A DNA stretch of 64,000 nucleotides from Pseudomonas viridiflava (GTDB lineage: Bacteria > Pseudomonadota > Gammaproteobacteria > Pseudomonadales > Pseudomonadaceae): contig UVIF01000023.1 in assembly GCA_900596015.1 (NCBI GenBank), positions 124,001-188,000 of the forward strand. The letters are read 5' to 3'. The notes below the pieces were generated by a model. The model was not told where the DNA came from. It saw nothing but the letters and a program-made list of their open reading frames with translations, and did no database searches. This document shows, piece by piece, positions 33,534 through 42,779 of the stretch. Every line of letters begins with the position of its first letter. Position 1 is the first letter of the stretch. The position numbers were made by a program, and so were the translations under genes.

Positions 33534-34400
33534 ATGAGTCTTTCCCCACCCGTGCGCCAGGAGTATGAAGTCACTCTGGAGCCGTTCACCCAAGCCGAAC
33601 TGGTGCGCGATATCTCCTGGCCGCAGCGTATCTGGCAGCAGGCCTGGGTGCGCAAGGGCGTGATCCTGCTGGCCCTTGCGGTAGTCTGGGAGCTGGCCGC
33701 CCGTTGGCAGAACAACGACTTGCTGCTGCCCAGCTTCATGCAGACCGCCCATGCCTTCATCGATGGAGTGGCCAGTGGCGAGCTGTTGGGCAAGGTATGG
33801 ATTTCGCTGACGGTACTGATCAAGGGCTACCTGATCGGCATCGTCCTGGCCTTTGGCCTGACCACGCTGGCAGTGTCGACCCAGTTGGGGCGTGACTTGC
33901 TCAGCACCTTGACGGCGATGTTCAACCCGCTGCCGGCCATCGCGTTGCTGCCGTTGTCACTGCTGTGGTTCGGCCTGGGCGAGAACAGCCTGATCTTCGT
34001 GCTGGTGCATTCGGTGCTGTGGGCGTTGGCACTGAACACCTACGCCGGCTTTCTCGGTGTCTCGGAAACCCAGCGCATGGCGGGCCGCAACTACGGCCTG
34101 CGTGGCCTGCGATTCGTCTGGTACATCCTGATTCCGGCCGCGCTGCCGTCGATCCTGGCAGGCTTGAAGATCGGCTGGGCGTTCGCCTGGCGCACCTTGA
34201 TCGCCGCCGAGTTGGTGTTCGGCGCCTCGTCGGGCAAGGGCGGCCTGGGCTGGTACATCTTTCAGAATCGCAACGAGCTGTACACCGACAAGGTATTCGC
34301 CGGCCTGGCTGCGGTGATTCTGATCGGCCTGCTGGTGGAAAACCTGCTGTTCAACACGTTCGAACGCCTCACCATCAAGCGCTGGGGCATGCAGCGCTGA
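33534..34400 (+). CDS. ABC transporter permease, SsuC/TauC type
   Basis: A 288-residue inner-membrane permease with about six spans, the first at VILLALAVVWELAARW. The coupling loop near residue 180 (MAGRNYGLRGLRFVWYILIP) contacts the ATPase. It lies 24 bp after the ATPase gene, in the same operon. Confidence 0.92.
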   Translation: MSLSPPVRQEYEVTLEPFTQAELVRDISWPQRIWQQAWVRKGVILLALAVVWELAARWQNNDLLLPSFMQTAHAFIDGVASGELLGKVWISLTVLIKGYLIGIVLAFGLTTLAVSTQLGRDLLSTLTAMFNPLPAIALLPLSLLWFGLGENSLIFVLVHSVLWALALNTYAGFLGVSETQRMAGRNYGLRGLRFVWYILIPAALPSILAGLKIGWAFAWRTLIAAELVFGASSGKGGLGWYIFQNRNELYTDKVFAGLAAVILIGLLVENLLFNTFERLTIKRWGMQR

Positions 34401-34430
34401 GTCCATTTCCTTTAGTCCAGAGACTTCATC

Positions 34431-35432
34431 ATGGTATTTGCAAGCAAGCTATCCCTGGCCTGCGGCCTGGCCGGCGCACTGCTGGCCAGCGGCGCCAGCG
34501 CCGAAGGCAAGATCAGCATCGCCCAGCAGTTCGGCATCGGCTATCTGATCCTCGATGTCGTGCGTGACCAGCAGCTGATCGAGAAACACGGCAAGCAGCA
34601 GGGCGTGGACATCGAAGTCGACTGGAACAGCATTTCCGGGGCCACCGCGATGAATGAGGCGTTGCTCGCCGGTGCCCTAGATGTGGTCTCGGCCGGAGTG
34701 CCGCCGATGCTTACCGTCTGGGACCGCACCAAGGGTCGGCAGAACGTCAAGGCGATCGCGTCGCTGGGCTCGATGCCCAACTACTTGCTCAGTAACAATC
34801 CCGACGTCAAGACCCTGCAGGACTTCACCGACAAGGACCGTATCGCGGTGCCGGCCGCAGGGGTCGGCTTCCAGTCGCGTACCCTGCAATTGGAGACGGC
34901 CAAACTTTATGGTGACAAGGAATTCAAGAAATTCGACAACATTTCGGTGAGCATTCCCCACCCGGATGCCACCTCGGCGTTGATGGCCGGCGGTTCGGAA
35001 ATCAGTGCGCATTTCTCCAGCCCGCCGTTCCAGTACCAGGCCCTGGAAAACCCCAAGGTGCACAAGGTGCTCAGCAGCTATGACATCCTCGGCGGCCCGG
35101 CCACCTTCAATGTGCTGTACACCACGCAGAAATTCCACGACGACAACCCCAAGACGTACAAGGCGTTCTACGACGCCTTGGTGGAGGCCGCGCAGATCGT
35201 CAAGGCCGACAAGGTGGCTGCCGCCAAGACCTATATTCGCGTAGAGAAATCGACCTTGAGCGAGGCGTTCGTGGAAAAGATCGTCCAGGACCCGGAGATC
35301 GACTTCACAGTGGTGCCGCAACGTACCTTCATTTACGCCCAGCGCCTGCATGAGCTGGGTGTACTGAAGAACAAGGCAGACGGCTGGAAAGACTACTTCT
35401 TCGAAGAAGCCCACGGCGGCGACGGCAGCTGA
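34431..35432 (+). CDS. ABC transporter substrate-binding protein, NMT1/SsuA-like
   Basis: A 333-residue periplasmic protein. The signal peptide core LACGLAGALLASGASA is cleaved before EGKISIAQ. The fold has the aliphatic sulfonate/taurine binding plan: WNSISGATAMNEALLAGALDVVSAGVPPM and later IPHPDATSALMAGG. It delivers substrate to the 33534 permease. A strong terminator follows, closing the four-gene operon. Confidence 0.9.
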   Translation: MVFASKLSLACGLAGALLASGASAEGKISIAQQFGIGYLILDVVRDQQLIEKHGKQQGVDIEVDWNSISGATAMNEALLAGALDVVSAGVPPMLTVWDRTKGRQNVKAIASLGSMPNYLLSNNPDVKTLQDFTDKDRIAVPAAGVGFQSRTLQLETAKLYGDKEFKKFDNISVSIPHPDATSALMAGGSEISAHFSSPPFQYQALENPKVHKVLSSYDILGGPATFNVLYTTQKFHDDNPKTYKAFYDALVEAAQIVKADKVAAAKTYIRVEKSTLSEAFVEKIVQDPEIDFTVVPQRTFIYAQRLHELGVLKNKADGWKDYFFEEAHGGDGS

Positions 35433-35459
35433 TCCGCTCGTCGAACATCGACCGAACGC

Positions 35460-35508
35460 TCGGCGCCGACGCTCACACACTCTGTGAACGTCGGCGCCGA
35501 TTTTTTTT
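35460..35508 (+). terminator. Rho-independent terminator after the TauD-ABC operon
   Basis: TCGGCGCCGACG and CGTCGGCGCCGA form a perfect 12-bp stem, with an inner TCACA/TGTGA extension, followed by eight T. Confidence 0.92.
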
Positions 35509-35520
35509 GCCGCAGGTGTT

Positions 35521-37554
35521 TCAGGCCGGGGTCGGGGCGGGCAGGCCGAGGGCAGGGTAGTACTGGGCGAAACGCACGTTGTCATGCTGGTCGACCAGCT
35601 TCTTCAAGCGCTCGTTGAATGCCCGCCCCACACCGTACTGGCCACCGGACACGGTGCGGAACTGCGAGGTCAGGACGATGCCATTGAGGTCCATCTTGTC
35701 GACCCCGAACACCTGCAACGGGCCTTGCAGGTTGTGCTTGAGCATCACGTCGTCGACGATCGATTGCCCCGCCTGCCTGATCAGGTCCAGGGCGGTGTCG
35801 ATGTCGCTGTCGTAGGTGAACTGCACCGAGAAGAACGCGTAGGCGAATTGCCGGGACTGGTTGGTCACCGCCTTGATCTGGCCGAACGGCACCGAATGCA
35901 CGAAGCCCTTGCCGTCGCGCAGGCGCAGAGTGCGGATGGTCAGGCTTTCCACCGTGCCGGCGTGGCCGGAGTCGAGTACCACCCAATCGCCGATGGCGAT
36001 GGTGTCTTCGATGAGGATGAACAGGCCGGTGATCACGTCCTGCACCAGCTGTTGCGAACCAAAGCCGATGGCCAGGCCGACTACTCCGGCACCGGCCAGA
36101 AGCGGCGCAACGTTGATGCCCAGGTTAGCCATGGTGGTGATGGTGCAGATCACCAGCAGGATGATCTTGATGGCGTTGCGCAGCATTGGCAGGATGGTCA
36201 GCACTCGCGTGCTCGGCTGGCGCAAGGCGCGCTTGCCGACCGAGGGCTTCAGCGCTTCCTGGATGGCCGTGTCCAGCACGACCCACAACAGCCAGGTGAC
36301 CAACAGGATCAGGCCGATACTGCTCAGTGAGTCGCTGATTGCCCGGCCCATGCTGTTGCTGGCGGCGAATTCGAGCATCGACACGCCCCAGATGCGCCCC
36401 AGCAGTTCGATGAAGGCGATGGCCATGACGATGCGCACCACGGCGTGGCCCAGGTTGCGCAGCAGCTCTTTATAGGGGCGCAGTCGCGGTGTGGCGGTGG
36501 CGGCAGGCTTGAACAGATGTTGCATGACGGTGCTGAGGAACACCGTGGCAATCAGCAGCACCGTGGTGAGCAGGGCGTTCTGCAAGGCCTTCTGGCTTTC
36601 TTCGCCGGCGCCGATCAGATGCACGGCCGAGACCAGGATCATCAGCAGGATGGGCAGGTACCACAACGATGAAAACAGCCGCAGCGACTCCTGCACCCCG
36701 CGGTGCTGCAGGCGCTGCGCCAGTGGCCGATTGCGGATCAGATGGGCCACCGGCCGGCGCATGCGCACCACCAGCACCGCGAAGGACAGCGTGGCGAACA
36801 GGCCCGCGACCACCGCCAGGCTGGCGGTGAAATTGGTGCCCAACTGACGGGCGATCTGCGGGCTGGTGAGGGCGTCGCTCAGGGCCGCCAGAAAGCCGAT
36901 CATGAACAGCGGGCGCGGCGCATAGCGGCGCAGTGCCGTGACCGCAGCGCGCTTGTGACCGCTGTCGAACAGGGTGATCACGCACATGATCACCGAGGTG
37001 GAGAAAATGCCGCTGCTGGTGGCGTAGGCCAGCGACATGCCAATGGCTCTGGCGATGGACGCGTCAAGGGAATGACTGGCGTACAGCGTTACTGGCAGGG
37101 CAATGATCGCTGGCAAGGTGAACGGCAGGATGTAGCCCAACAGGTTGTGCAGGCGCGGACGCTCGCGGACGAAACGGCGGCGGCCGGTGCGGGTAACGAT
37201 GAAGCGCCCGAGGAAATGCGCGAGCAGAAAGGCTGCCATCCAGCACACCGACAGCAGAATGAAATCCGTTGCCAGGTCGAGTGCCGAGTGGGAGTGCCGG
37301 TTGATCAGGGTGTCGACCTCGCTGGCGGCGCGGTCGGTGCGCAGGCGCCAGGTATCGAGCACATGTTCGTCGAGATCGAGCTTCTTCTGCACGTCGTCGA
37401 TGCCGGTGCTGATGGCACCCAGCAGGCCGCCTTGCACCAGCGGCGCTGGTTCTTCGACTGGCGCATCGGTCGCCGGGACTTCAGCGGCTTGCAGAGAAAA
37501 ACTCAGCATCAGGAACAGCATGGGAAGGATGGTTTTTACCGGGGAACTGAACAC
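35521..37554 (-). CDS. Mechanosensitive channel, MscS family (YbiO-like large form)
   Basis: About 677 residues. An N-terminal signal (ILPMLFLMLSFSLQAAE) leads to a periplasmic segment, then around ten hydrophobic spans and the MscS core: PLLAGAGVVGLAIGFGSQQLVQD as the pore helix, LFILIEDTIAIGDWV and the beta domain with VHSVPFGQIKAVTN. It opens under membrane tension to release solutes. The start is uncertain: GTG 37554 is chosen for the signal peptide, ATG 37521 is 11 codons inside, and ATG 37647 would add a 31-residue lead without a clear ribosome site. Confidence 0.85.
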   Translation of the reverse strand: MFSSPVKTILPMLFLMLSFSLQAAEVPATDAPVEEPAPLVQGGLLGAISTGIDDVQKKLDLDEHVLDTWRLRTDRAASEVDTLINRHSHSALDLATDFILLSVCWMAAFLLAHFLGRFIVTRTGRRRFVRERPRLHNLLGYILPFTLPAIIALPVTLYASHSLDASIARAIGMSLAYATSSGIFSTSVIMCVITLFDSGHKRAAVTALRRYAPRPLFMIGFLAALSDALTSPQIARQLGTNFTASLAVVAGLFATLSFAVLVVRMRRPVAHLIRNRPLAQRLQHRGVQESLRLFSSLWYLPILLMILVSAVHLIGAGEESQKALQNALLTTVLLIATVFLSTVMQHLFKPAATATPRLRPYKELLRNLGHAVVRIVMAIAFIELLGRIWGVSMLEFAASNSMGRAISDSLSSIGLILLVTWLLWVVLDTAIQEALKPSVGKRALRQPSTRVLTILPMLRNAIKIILLVICTITTMANLGINVAPLLAGAGVVGLAIGFGSQQLVQDVITGLFILIEDTIAIGDWVVLDSGHAGTVESLTIRTLRLRDGKGFVHSVPFGQIKAVTNQSRQFAYAFFSVQFTYDSDIDTALDLIRQAGQSIVDDVMLKHNLQGPLQVFGVDKMDLNGIVLTSQFRTVSGGQYGVGRAFNERLKKLVDQHDNVRFAQYYPALGLPAPTPA

Positions 37555-37723
37555 AATGCGGGTCGCTCTATTGATCGGTACACCAGTCGTTGAGTGAATT
37601 TTTACCGGCAAGTTCGCCGATCCACGGCATTTGTCGCGATTGTTCATCTTGCATTGAAGGCTGTCGTGTTCTATCCAAGCGGTCCGCATACCTGCACGCA
37701 ACTTTCTATCCAAGGCTTTGAAC

Positions 37724-38875
37724 ATGTCGTCTAGCAGCACCTTCGCCACCACCACACCGGGTCGGCAAGAGCAGTTTTCCACCCGCATTGCTTTCTTCAT
37801 TGCCGGCTTCGCCATGGCCGCCTGGGCGCCGCTGGTGCCGCTGGCCAAGGCGCGGGCACAGCTCAGCGACGGCAGCCTGGGCCTGCTGTTGCTTGGGCTG
37901 GGCGCAGGTTCCATCCTGGCGATGCCATTGGCGGGTTATTTCTGCGCCCGCTGGGGCTGTCGACGCGTCATCGTCGGCGCAGCCTTGCTCATCTGTCTGA
38001 CGCTGCCGTTGCTGGCCAGCGTGGACACCCTGCCGCTGTTGATCGCCGCAATCCTGGCGTTCGGCGCGGGAATGGGCGCCATCGACTGCGCCATGAACAT
38101 CCAGGCGGTGCTGGTCGAGAAGGCCAGTGGCCGGCCGATGATGTCCGGCTTTCACGGTTTGTTCAGCGTGGGTGGCATCCTCGGAGCGGGCGGCATGACC
38201 GCTTTGCTTGCGCTCGGCCTGACGCCGCTGCTGGCGGTTGCCTGCGTGGTATTGCTGACCCTTGTCGCGGTGTTCAAGGCGGCGCCGCATCTGCTGCCTT
38301 ATGGAAATGAAAGCGACGGCCCGCTGTTCGCCGTGCCACGTGGGATCGTGCTGTTCCTCGGGGCGCTGTGTTTCATCGTCTTTCTCGCCGAGGGGGCCAT
38401 GCTCGACTGGAGTGCTGTATTCCTGGTTTCCGAGCGCGACATGCAACCTGCCTATGCAGGGCTTGGCTATGCTGCCTTCGCCACGACCATGACCATCGGC
38501 CGGTTGACCGGCGATGCCATCGTCTCGCGCTTCGGTGGGGCCCGTGTCACGTTGTACGGAGGGCTTTGCGCGGCAATCGGGCTGGCCTTGTCGCTCGCCG
38601 TTCCGGCATGGCCGGCAGCTTTGCTGGGCTATGCCTTGATCGGCGCAGGCTGCTCGAACATCGTCCCGGTGCTGTTCACCGCAGTCGGGCGCCAGACCAC
38701 CATGCCGCAGAGCGCCGCCATTCCTGCCATGACCTCCCTGGGCTATGCGGGCATCCTGGTAGGCCCGGCCTTCATCGGCTTCGTGGCCCATGCCAGCAGC
38801 CTGTCGATTGCCCTGGGCGTGCTGATCGTGCTGCTCTTGTTCGTCGCGGCCAGCGGGCGATACCTGCGAAACTGA
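37724..38875 (+). CDS. MFS transporter, YbjJ-like
   Basis: A 383-residue inner-membrane protein with about 12 spans. The start ATG 37724 follows AAGG. GAGMGAIDCAMNIQAVLVEK and MMSGFHGLFSVGGILGAG are features of the fucose-permease/YbjJ branch. It is divergent from the mechanosensitive channel gene. Substrate and direction are unknown. Confidence 0.87.
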   Translation: MSSSSTFATTTPGRQEQFSTRIAFFIAGFAMAAWAPLVPLAKARAQLSDGSLGLLLLGLGAGSILAMPLAGYFCARWGCRRVIVGAALLICLTLPLLASVDTLPLLIAAILAFGAGMGAIDCAMNIQAVLVEKASGRPMMSGFHGLFSVGGILGAGGMTALLALGLTPLLAVACVVLLTLVAVFKAAPHLLPYGNESDGPLFAVPRGIVLFLGALCFIVFLAEGAMLDWSAVFLVSERDMQPAYAGLGYAAFATTMTIGRLTGDAIVSRFGGARVTLYGGLCAAIGLALSLAVPAWPAALLGYALIGAGCSNIVPVLFTAVGRQTTMPQSAAIPAMTSLGYAGILVGPAFIGFVAHASSLSIALGVLIVLLLFVAASGRYLRN

Positions 38876-38947
38876 AAGAGCCTGGCAGGGTCTACGCTGA
38901 ACGTTCATCAACCGCTCATTGATCGCCACTCGATACGGAGTTCAGCC

Positions 38948-39439
38948 ATGCAACTGCACGGATCCTGTCACTGCGGTGCCGTCACTTTCAGCCTGCACAG
39001 CGCCCATCCTTACCCCTATCAGCGGTGCTACTGTTCGATCTGCCGCAAGACCCAGGGCGGTGGCGGTTATGCCATCAACCTGGGCGGCGAGGCGGCCAGT
39101 CTCAATGTGCAGGGTCGCAGTCATATCACCGTCTACCATGCCAGGCTGCCCGACGAGAGCGGCAGTGGCACTCACCCCGGTACTGCCGAGCGGCATTTCT
39201 GCCATCTGTGCGGCAGCGCGCTGTGGTTGTTCGATCCGGCCTGGCCGGAGCTGGTGCATCCATTCGCCAGTGCCATCGACAGCGAGTTGCCGGTGCCACC
39301 TGAACATACCCACCTGCTGCTCGATTCCAAGGCGAGCTGGGTCGAGGTGGAAGCCGGCAAGCACGACCGACAGTTCCAGCAGTACCCGGACGAGTCGCTT
39401 GCGCAGTGGCACGAGCGGCTTGGCCTGACCCAGCCTTGA
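38948..39439 (+). CDS. GFA (glutathione-dependent formaldehyde-activating-like) family protein
   Basis: A 163-residue zinc protein. Metal-binding Cys are seen as GSCHCGAV, RCYCSICRK and HFCHLCG, the usual GFA/CENP-V plan with two zinc sites. Despite the family name most members lack proven activity. It lies 72 bp after the MFS gene and may be co-transcribed. Confidence 0.9.
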   Translation: MQLHGSCHCGAVTFSLHSAHPYPYQRCYCSICRKTQGGGGYAINLGGEAASLNVQGRSHITVYHARLPDESGSGTHPGTAERHFCHLCGSALWLFDPAWPELVHPFASAIDSELPVPPEHTHLLLDSKASWVEVEAGKHDRQFQQYPDESLAQWHERLGLTQP

Positions 39440-39567
39440 GTGGTGCAGGCGGCGCCTCGAAACATGGTGAATCACCTCGACGAGGGCGCCGGGCCATGCC
39501 GCAGCGAACGTCGCGGGTAATTCATCCTCAAACCCTTGAATCCAACGTGATCGAGGGCGAGATATCC

Positions 39568-39900
39568 ATGAAGTTGTTCCTACTGCCGTCCCTGGTGTTT
39601 GGCGCGATGCTGTCTCATTCGGCGATGGCCCAGGCGTCGAGCACCATCGAGCAACCGCGTGGGTCAGTCACCCTGGCCGCCAACGATACGTCCAACCCCT
39701 ACAACAGCCCCATTCGACGGATCAATCCGAACAGCCGGCAGGGCACGACGGCGCCCAATCCGCAACTCCGCCAGCCGACGCCGCGCACCGACAATCCGCG
39801 GCCGCCGACGCTTGAAAACCGCGGCATCGGCAACGGTGAAAACCTGCGCCGTCCGGCCAACGGCACCCAACAACCCCGCACCGCCCCTGGCACGCGTTGA
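39568..39900 (+). CDS. Small secreted Pro/Asn/Arg-rich protein
   Basis: A 110-residue protein. The signal peptide is KLFLLPSLVFGAMLSHSAMA, cleaved before QASSTIEQ. The mature part is low-complexity and likely disordered, with NPNSRQ, RQPTPRTDNPRPPT and RRPANGTQQPRT. I do not recognise a family. It is 29 bp before the sugar dehydrogenase gene, so it may share a transcript with it and be exported to the periplasm. Confidence 0.68.
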   Translation: MKLFLLPSLVFGAMLSHSAMAQASSTIEQPRGSVTLAANDTSNPYNSPIRRINPNSRQGTTAPNPQLRQPTPRTDNPRPPTLENRGIGNGENLRRPANGTQQPRTAPGTR

Positions 39901-39929
39901 TTACTCCATTCTTGCTGAAGGATAAGCCC

Positions 39930-41075
39930 ATGTTGCAGAAAACCCTTTTGGCTTCGGCTTGCGCCGGCCTTGCGCTGTACGGATTGACCGCTTCGGCGGC
40001 GACCGTGACCACCTACCCGAGCGAACTGGGCCAGATCACCGTGACGACCGTAGCCGAGGGCCTTAAATACCCTTGGGGCCTGGCGTTCCTGCCGGACAAC
40101 AAGGGCATGCTGGTCACGGAAAAACCGGGTGACCTGCGCGTGGTGAGCGCCGAGGGCAAGATCTCGTCACCCATCAGCGGGGTACCGCAGGTATGGGCGA
40201 AAAACCAGGGCGGTTTGCTTGACGTGGTGCTGTCGCCCGACTTCAAGGCCGACCGCATGGTCTACCTGTCGTATGCCGAACAGGGCAAGGATGGCAAAGG
40301 CGGCACGGCTGTCGGTCGCGGGCGGTTGTCCGAAGACCTGACCCACCTGGAAAACTTCACCACGATTTTTCGCCAGGAACCGAAGCTGTCGGTCGGCAAC
40401 CACTTCGGCTCCCGTCTGGTGTTCGATCGCGACGGTTACCTGTTCATCGCTTTGGGCGAGAACAACGAGCGTGCCACTTCTCAGGACCTGGACAAGCTGC
40501 AGGGCAAGATCGTGCGCATCTTCGCCGACGGCAAGGTGCCCAAGGACAACCCGTTCGTGGGGCAGAAGGGTGTGCGTCCGGAAATCTGGTCGTTTGGGCA
40601 CCGCAACCAGCAGGGCGCCGCGTTGAACCCATGGACCGGCACTTTGTGGACCCATGAGCACGGCGCCCGTGGCGGCGACGAGCTGAATATCATCGAGCGC
40701 GGTGCCAACTACGGCTGGCCGCTCTATACCCACGGAATCAACTACTCCGGGGAGCCGATTCCCGAGGCCCGTGGCAAGACCGGCCCGGGCATCACCGATC
40801 CGTACCACGTATGGGAAAAGTCACCGGCCATCAGCGGCATGGCGTTCTATGACAACGACAAATTCAAGCGCTGGAACCACAATCTGTTCATCGGTGCACT
40901 GGCCTCCGAAGACCTGATCCGCCTGCAGTTCGAGGGTGACAAGGTGGTTCATGAGGAACGTCTGCTGGGCGAGCGTGGCGAACGAATCCGCGACGTGCGC
41001 CAAGGTCCGGATGGCTATCTGTATGTGTTGACCGATGATGACGACGGAGAATTGCTCAAGATCGGTCTTGAATGA
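39930..41075 (+). CDS. PQQ-dependent soluble sugar dehydrogenase (YliI/Asd-like)
   Basis: A 381-residue periplasmic beta-propeller protein. The start ATG 39930 has AAGGA upstream. The signal peptide core is LLASACAGLALYGLTASA. Family motifs are LKYPWGLAFLPD, VGNHFGSRLVFDRDGYLFI, SFGHRNQQGAALNPWTG and WTHEHGARGGDELN, which supply PQQ, calcium and the catalytic His. It oxidises aldoses to lactones, passing electrons to the respiratory chain. Exact sugar range is unknown. Confidence 0.9.
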   Translation: MLQKTLLASACAGLALYGLTASAATVTTYPSELGQITVTTVAEGLKYPWGLAFLPDNKGMLVTEKPGDLRVVSAEGKISSPISGVPQVWAKNQGGLLDVVLSPDFKADRMVYLSYAEQGKDGKGGTAVGRGRLSEDLTHLENFTTIFRQEPKLSVGNHFGSRLVFDRDGYLFIALGENNERATSQDLDKLQGKIVRIFADGKVPKDNPFVGQKGVRPEIWSFGHRNQQGAALNPWTGTLWTHEHGARGGDELNIIERGANYGWPLYTHGINYSGEPIPEARGKTGPGITDPYHVWEKSPAISGMAFYDNDKFKRWNHNLFIGALASEDLIRLQFEGDKVVHEERLLGERGERIRDVRQGPDGYLYVLTDDDDGELLKIGLE

Positions 41076-41182
41076 ATCGCAACGTTTCATCGTTTATCTG
41101 AAACCTCTCGTTCATCTTCGAGTCGATTGCTGGTCAATGGCCAGCATGGCCTCGACGATTTCGTCTCTTCAAGAGGTTCAGC

Positions 41183-41833
41183 ATGATCGGCGTCATCATT
41201 CCTGTGCAAAACGAGCAGGCCAGCCTCGACCGATGCCTGCAGTCGGTCATGCTGGCTGCCGAGCATGGCACCTTGTGTACCGAACTGGTACGCATCGTTG
41301 TGGTGCTGGATGCCTGCAGTGACAGGTCGCGTGACATCGCCCAGCGCTACCCGGTGCGGCTGATCGACATCAATGCCGCGGACAAGGTGGCCTCCAGGGC
41401 CGCCGGCGCTGCCCATTTGGTGCAGGCTGGCGCACGATGGCTGGCTTGCACCGAAGCCGATGTACAGGTGCCCGACGATTGGCTGGCGGCGCAACTGGCC
41501 TATGGTGTCGACGCTGTGTGTGGTCGGGTGGATGCCGAGCCGGGGTCCAGTCCCTTCGTGCACGGTCGGCGGCGGCGTTCGGTGGCTATGGACGAGCGGC
41601 GCTCGAACGTGCATGTGGCGAATCTGGGGATCAGTACCTTGGCTTACTTGGATGCAGGGGGGCTGAATGCCACGCTGGGTCATGACGAGCGGCATCTGAT
41701 CGAGCAGGTGGAAGCCCGTGGCCGGCGCATTGCCTGGAGCGGCTCGGTGCGCGTCAGCCGATGTGCGCCGGCAGGCGGCGGTTACGGCGAGCCCGCGCGG
41801 TTGCCGGGGTTGTGCAAGGTGAGTGGGTTCTGA
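41183..41833 (+). CDS. Glycosyltransferase family 2 protein
   Basis: A 216-residue GT-A fold protein starting IGVIIPVQNEQASLDRCLQSV, the usual family-2 opening. VVVLDACSDRSRDIA and LACTEADVQVPDDWL hold the acidic residues expected to bind the sugar-nucleotide and metal. AAGAGG precedes the start. It is 15 bp ahead of another glycosyltransferase, so the two form a pair. Acceptor and sugar are unknown. Confidence 0.85.
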   Translation: MIGVIIPVQNEQASLDRCLQSVMLAAEHGTLCTELVRIVVVLDACSDRSRDIAQRYPVRLIDINAADKVASRAAGAAHLVQAGARWLACTEADVQVPDDWLAAQLAYGVDAVCGRVDAEPGSSPFVHGRRRRSVAMDERRSNVHVANLGISTLAYLDAGGLNATLGHDERHLIEQVEARGRRIAWSGSVRVSRCAPAGGGYGEPARLPGLCKVSGF

Positions 41834-41848
41834 CAAGGTGAATGTGAC

Positions 41849-42694
41849 ATGGTGAATGTGATCACGCTGGTGTATGGCCGCGAGCGACAGCTAGACAATG
41901 TCATCCGTGGACTGGAGCAGGGCAGCCTGATGCCCGAGGCGTTCTGGGTGGTGTTCATGAACCAGCCGGCGCGTGAACTGCGCAGCGACCGCTTTCCCAT
42001 CCACTGCCTTGTGGTCGATGACGCGTCCCATGGCCTGCCGCTGGCGCGGGCGCGCAATGCCGTGCGCCAATGCGAGGGTGAGCAGTGGGTATTCCTCGAT
42101 GTGGACTGCATTCCGAGCCGAAGCCTGCTGTCCGATTATACGGCGGCGCTGAGCGAAAGACCTGAAGCCCTGCACTTGGGCGAGGTCCGTTACCTGCCCA
42201 GTAGCGCTCGGATGGAAGACTGGACTCAAGCCACGCTGGTGCGCGACGGCGTTGCCCACCCGCTCAGCCAATACCGCGGGAAGCCGGGTTCGCTACTTGC
42301 GCATCACCTGTTCTGGTCGCTGAACTTTGCTTGCACCCGTGAGGTATTCGAACGCATTGGTGGCTTCGACGAGGGGTATCTGGGCTACGGCGCCGAAGAC
42401 ACCGATTTCGCCTTCAGCGCGCGTCACCATGGCGTGGAGCTACGAGTGGCAGCGGCCCTGGCCTTCCATCAATATCACCCGACCTGGCGTCCGCCGCTCA
42501 ACCATTTCTCGGCGATCGTGGCCAACGCACAGCGGTTTTACCAGCGCTGGGCGCAGTGGCCCATGGAGGGCTGGCTTGGCGAATTTGTCGAGCTGGGCCT
42601 GGTGCGCTGGACGTCCGAGTCGCTGGAGATCCTGCGTCATCCCACTGATGCCGAGGTTGATGCCTGCCTCGACCGCGCCGGCTCGGGGTTCTGA
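41849..42694 (+). CDS. Glycosyltransferase with galactosyltransferase-type C-terminus
   Basis: A 281-residue GT-A protein starting VNVITLVYGRERQLDNVI. VFLDVDCIPSRSLL carries the DxD metal motif, and GGFDEGYLGYGAEDTDFAFSARHHG is the C-terminal block common to galactosyl- and N-acetylgalactosaminyl-transferases. It is translated from the same unit as the 41183 gene. No membrane span is seen, so it likely works at the cytoplasmic face. Confidence 0.86.
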   Translation: MVNVITLVYGRERQLDNVIRGLEQGSLMPEAFWVVFMNQPARELRSDRFPIHCLVVDDASHGLPLARARNAVRQCEGEQWVFLDVDCIPSRSLLSDYTAALSERPEALHLGEVRYLPSSARMEDWTQATLVRDGVAHPLSQYRGKPGSLLAHHLFWSLNFACTREVFERIGGFDEGYLGYGAEDTDFAFSARHHGVELRVAAALAFHQYHPTWRPPLNHFSAIVANAQRFYQRWAQWPMEGWLGEFVELGLVRWTSESLEILRHPTDAEVDACLDRAGSGF

Positions 42695-42779
42695 AAACGC
42701 CGTCAGATCCGGCAATGATTGTGCGCTTGCTCTGAGGCCGTGTGTTTTTTAGGTTGATGGCTTTTTCGGTGGACAGGGA

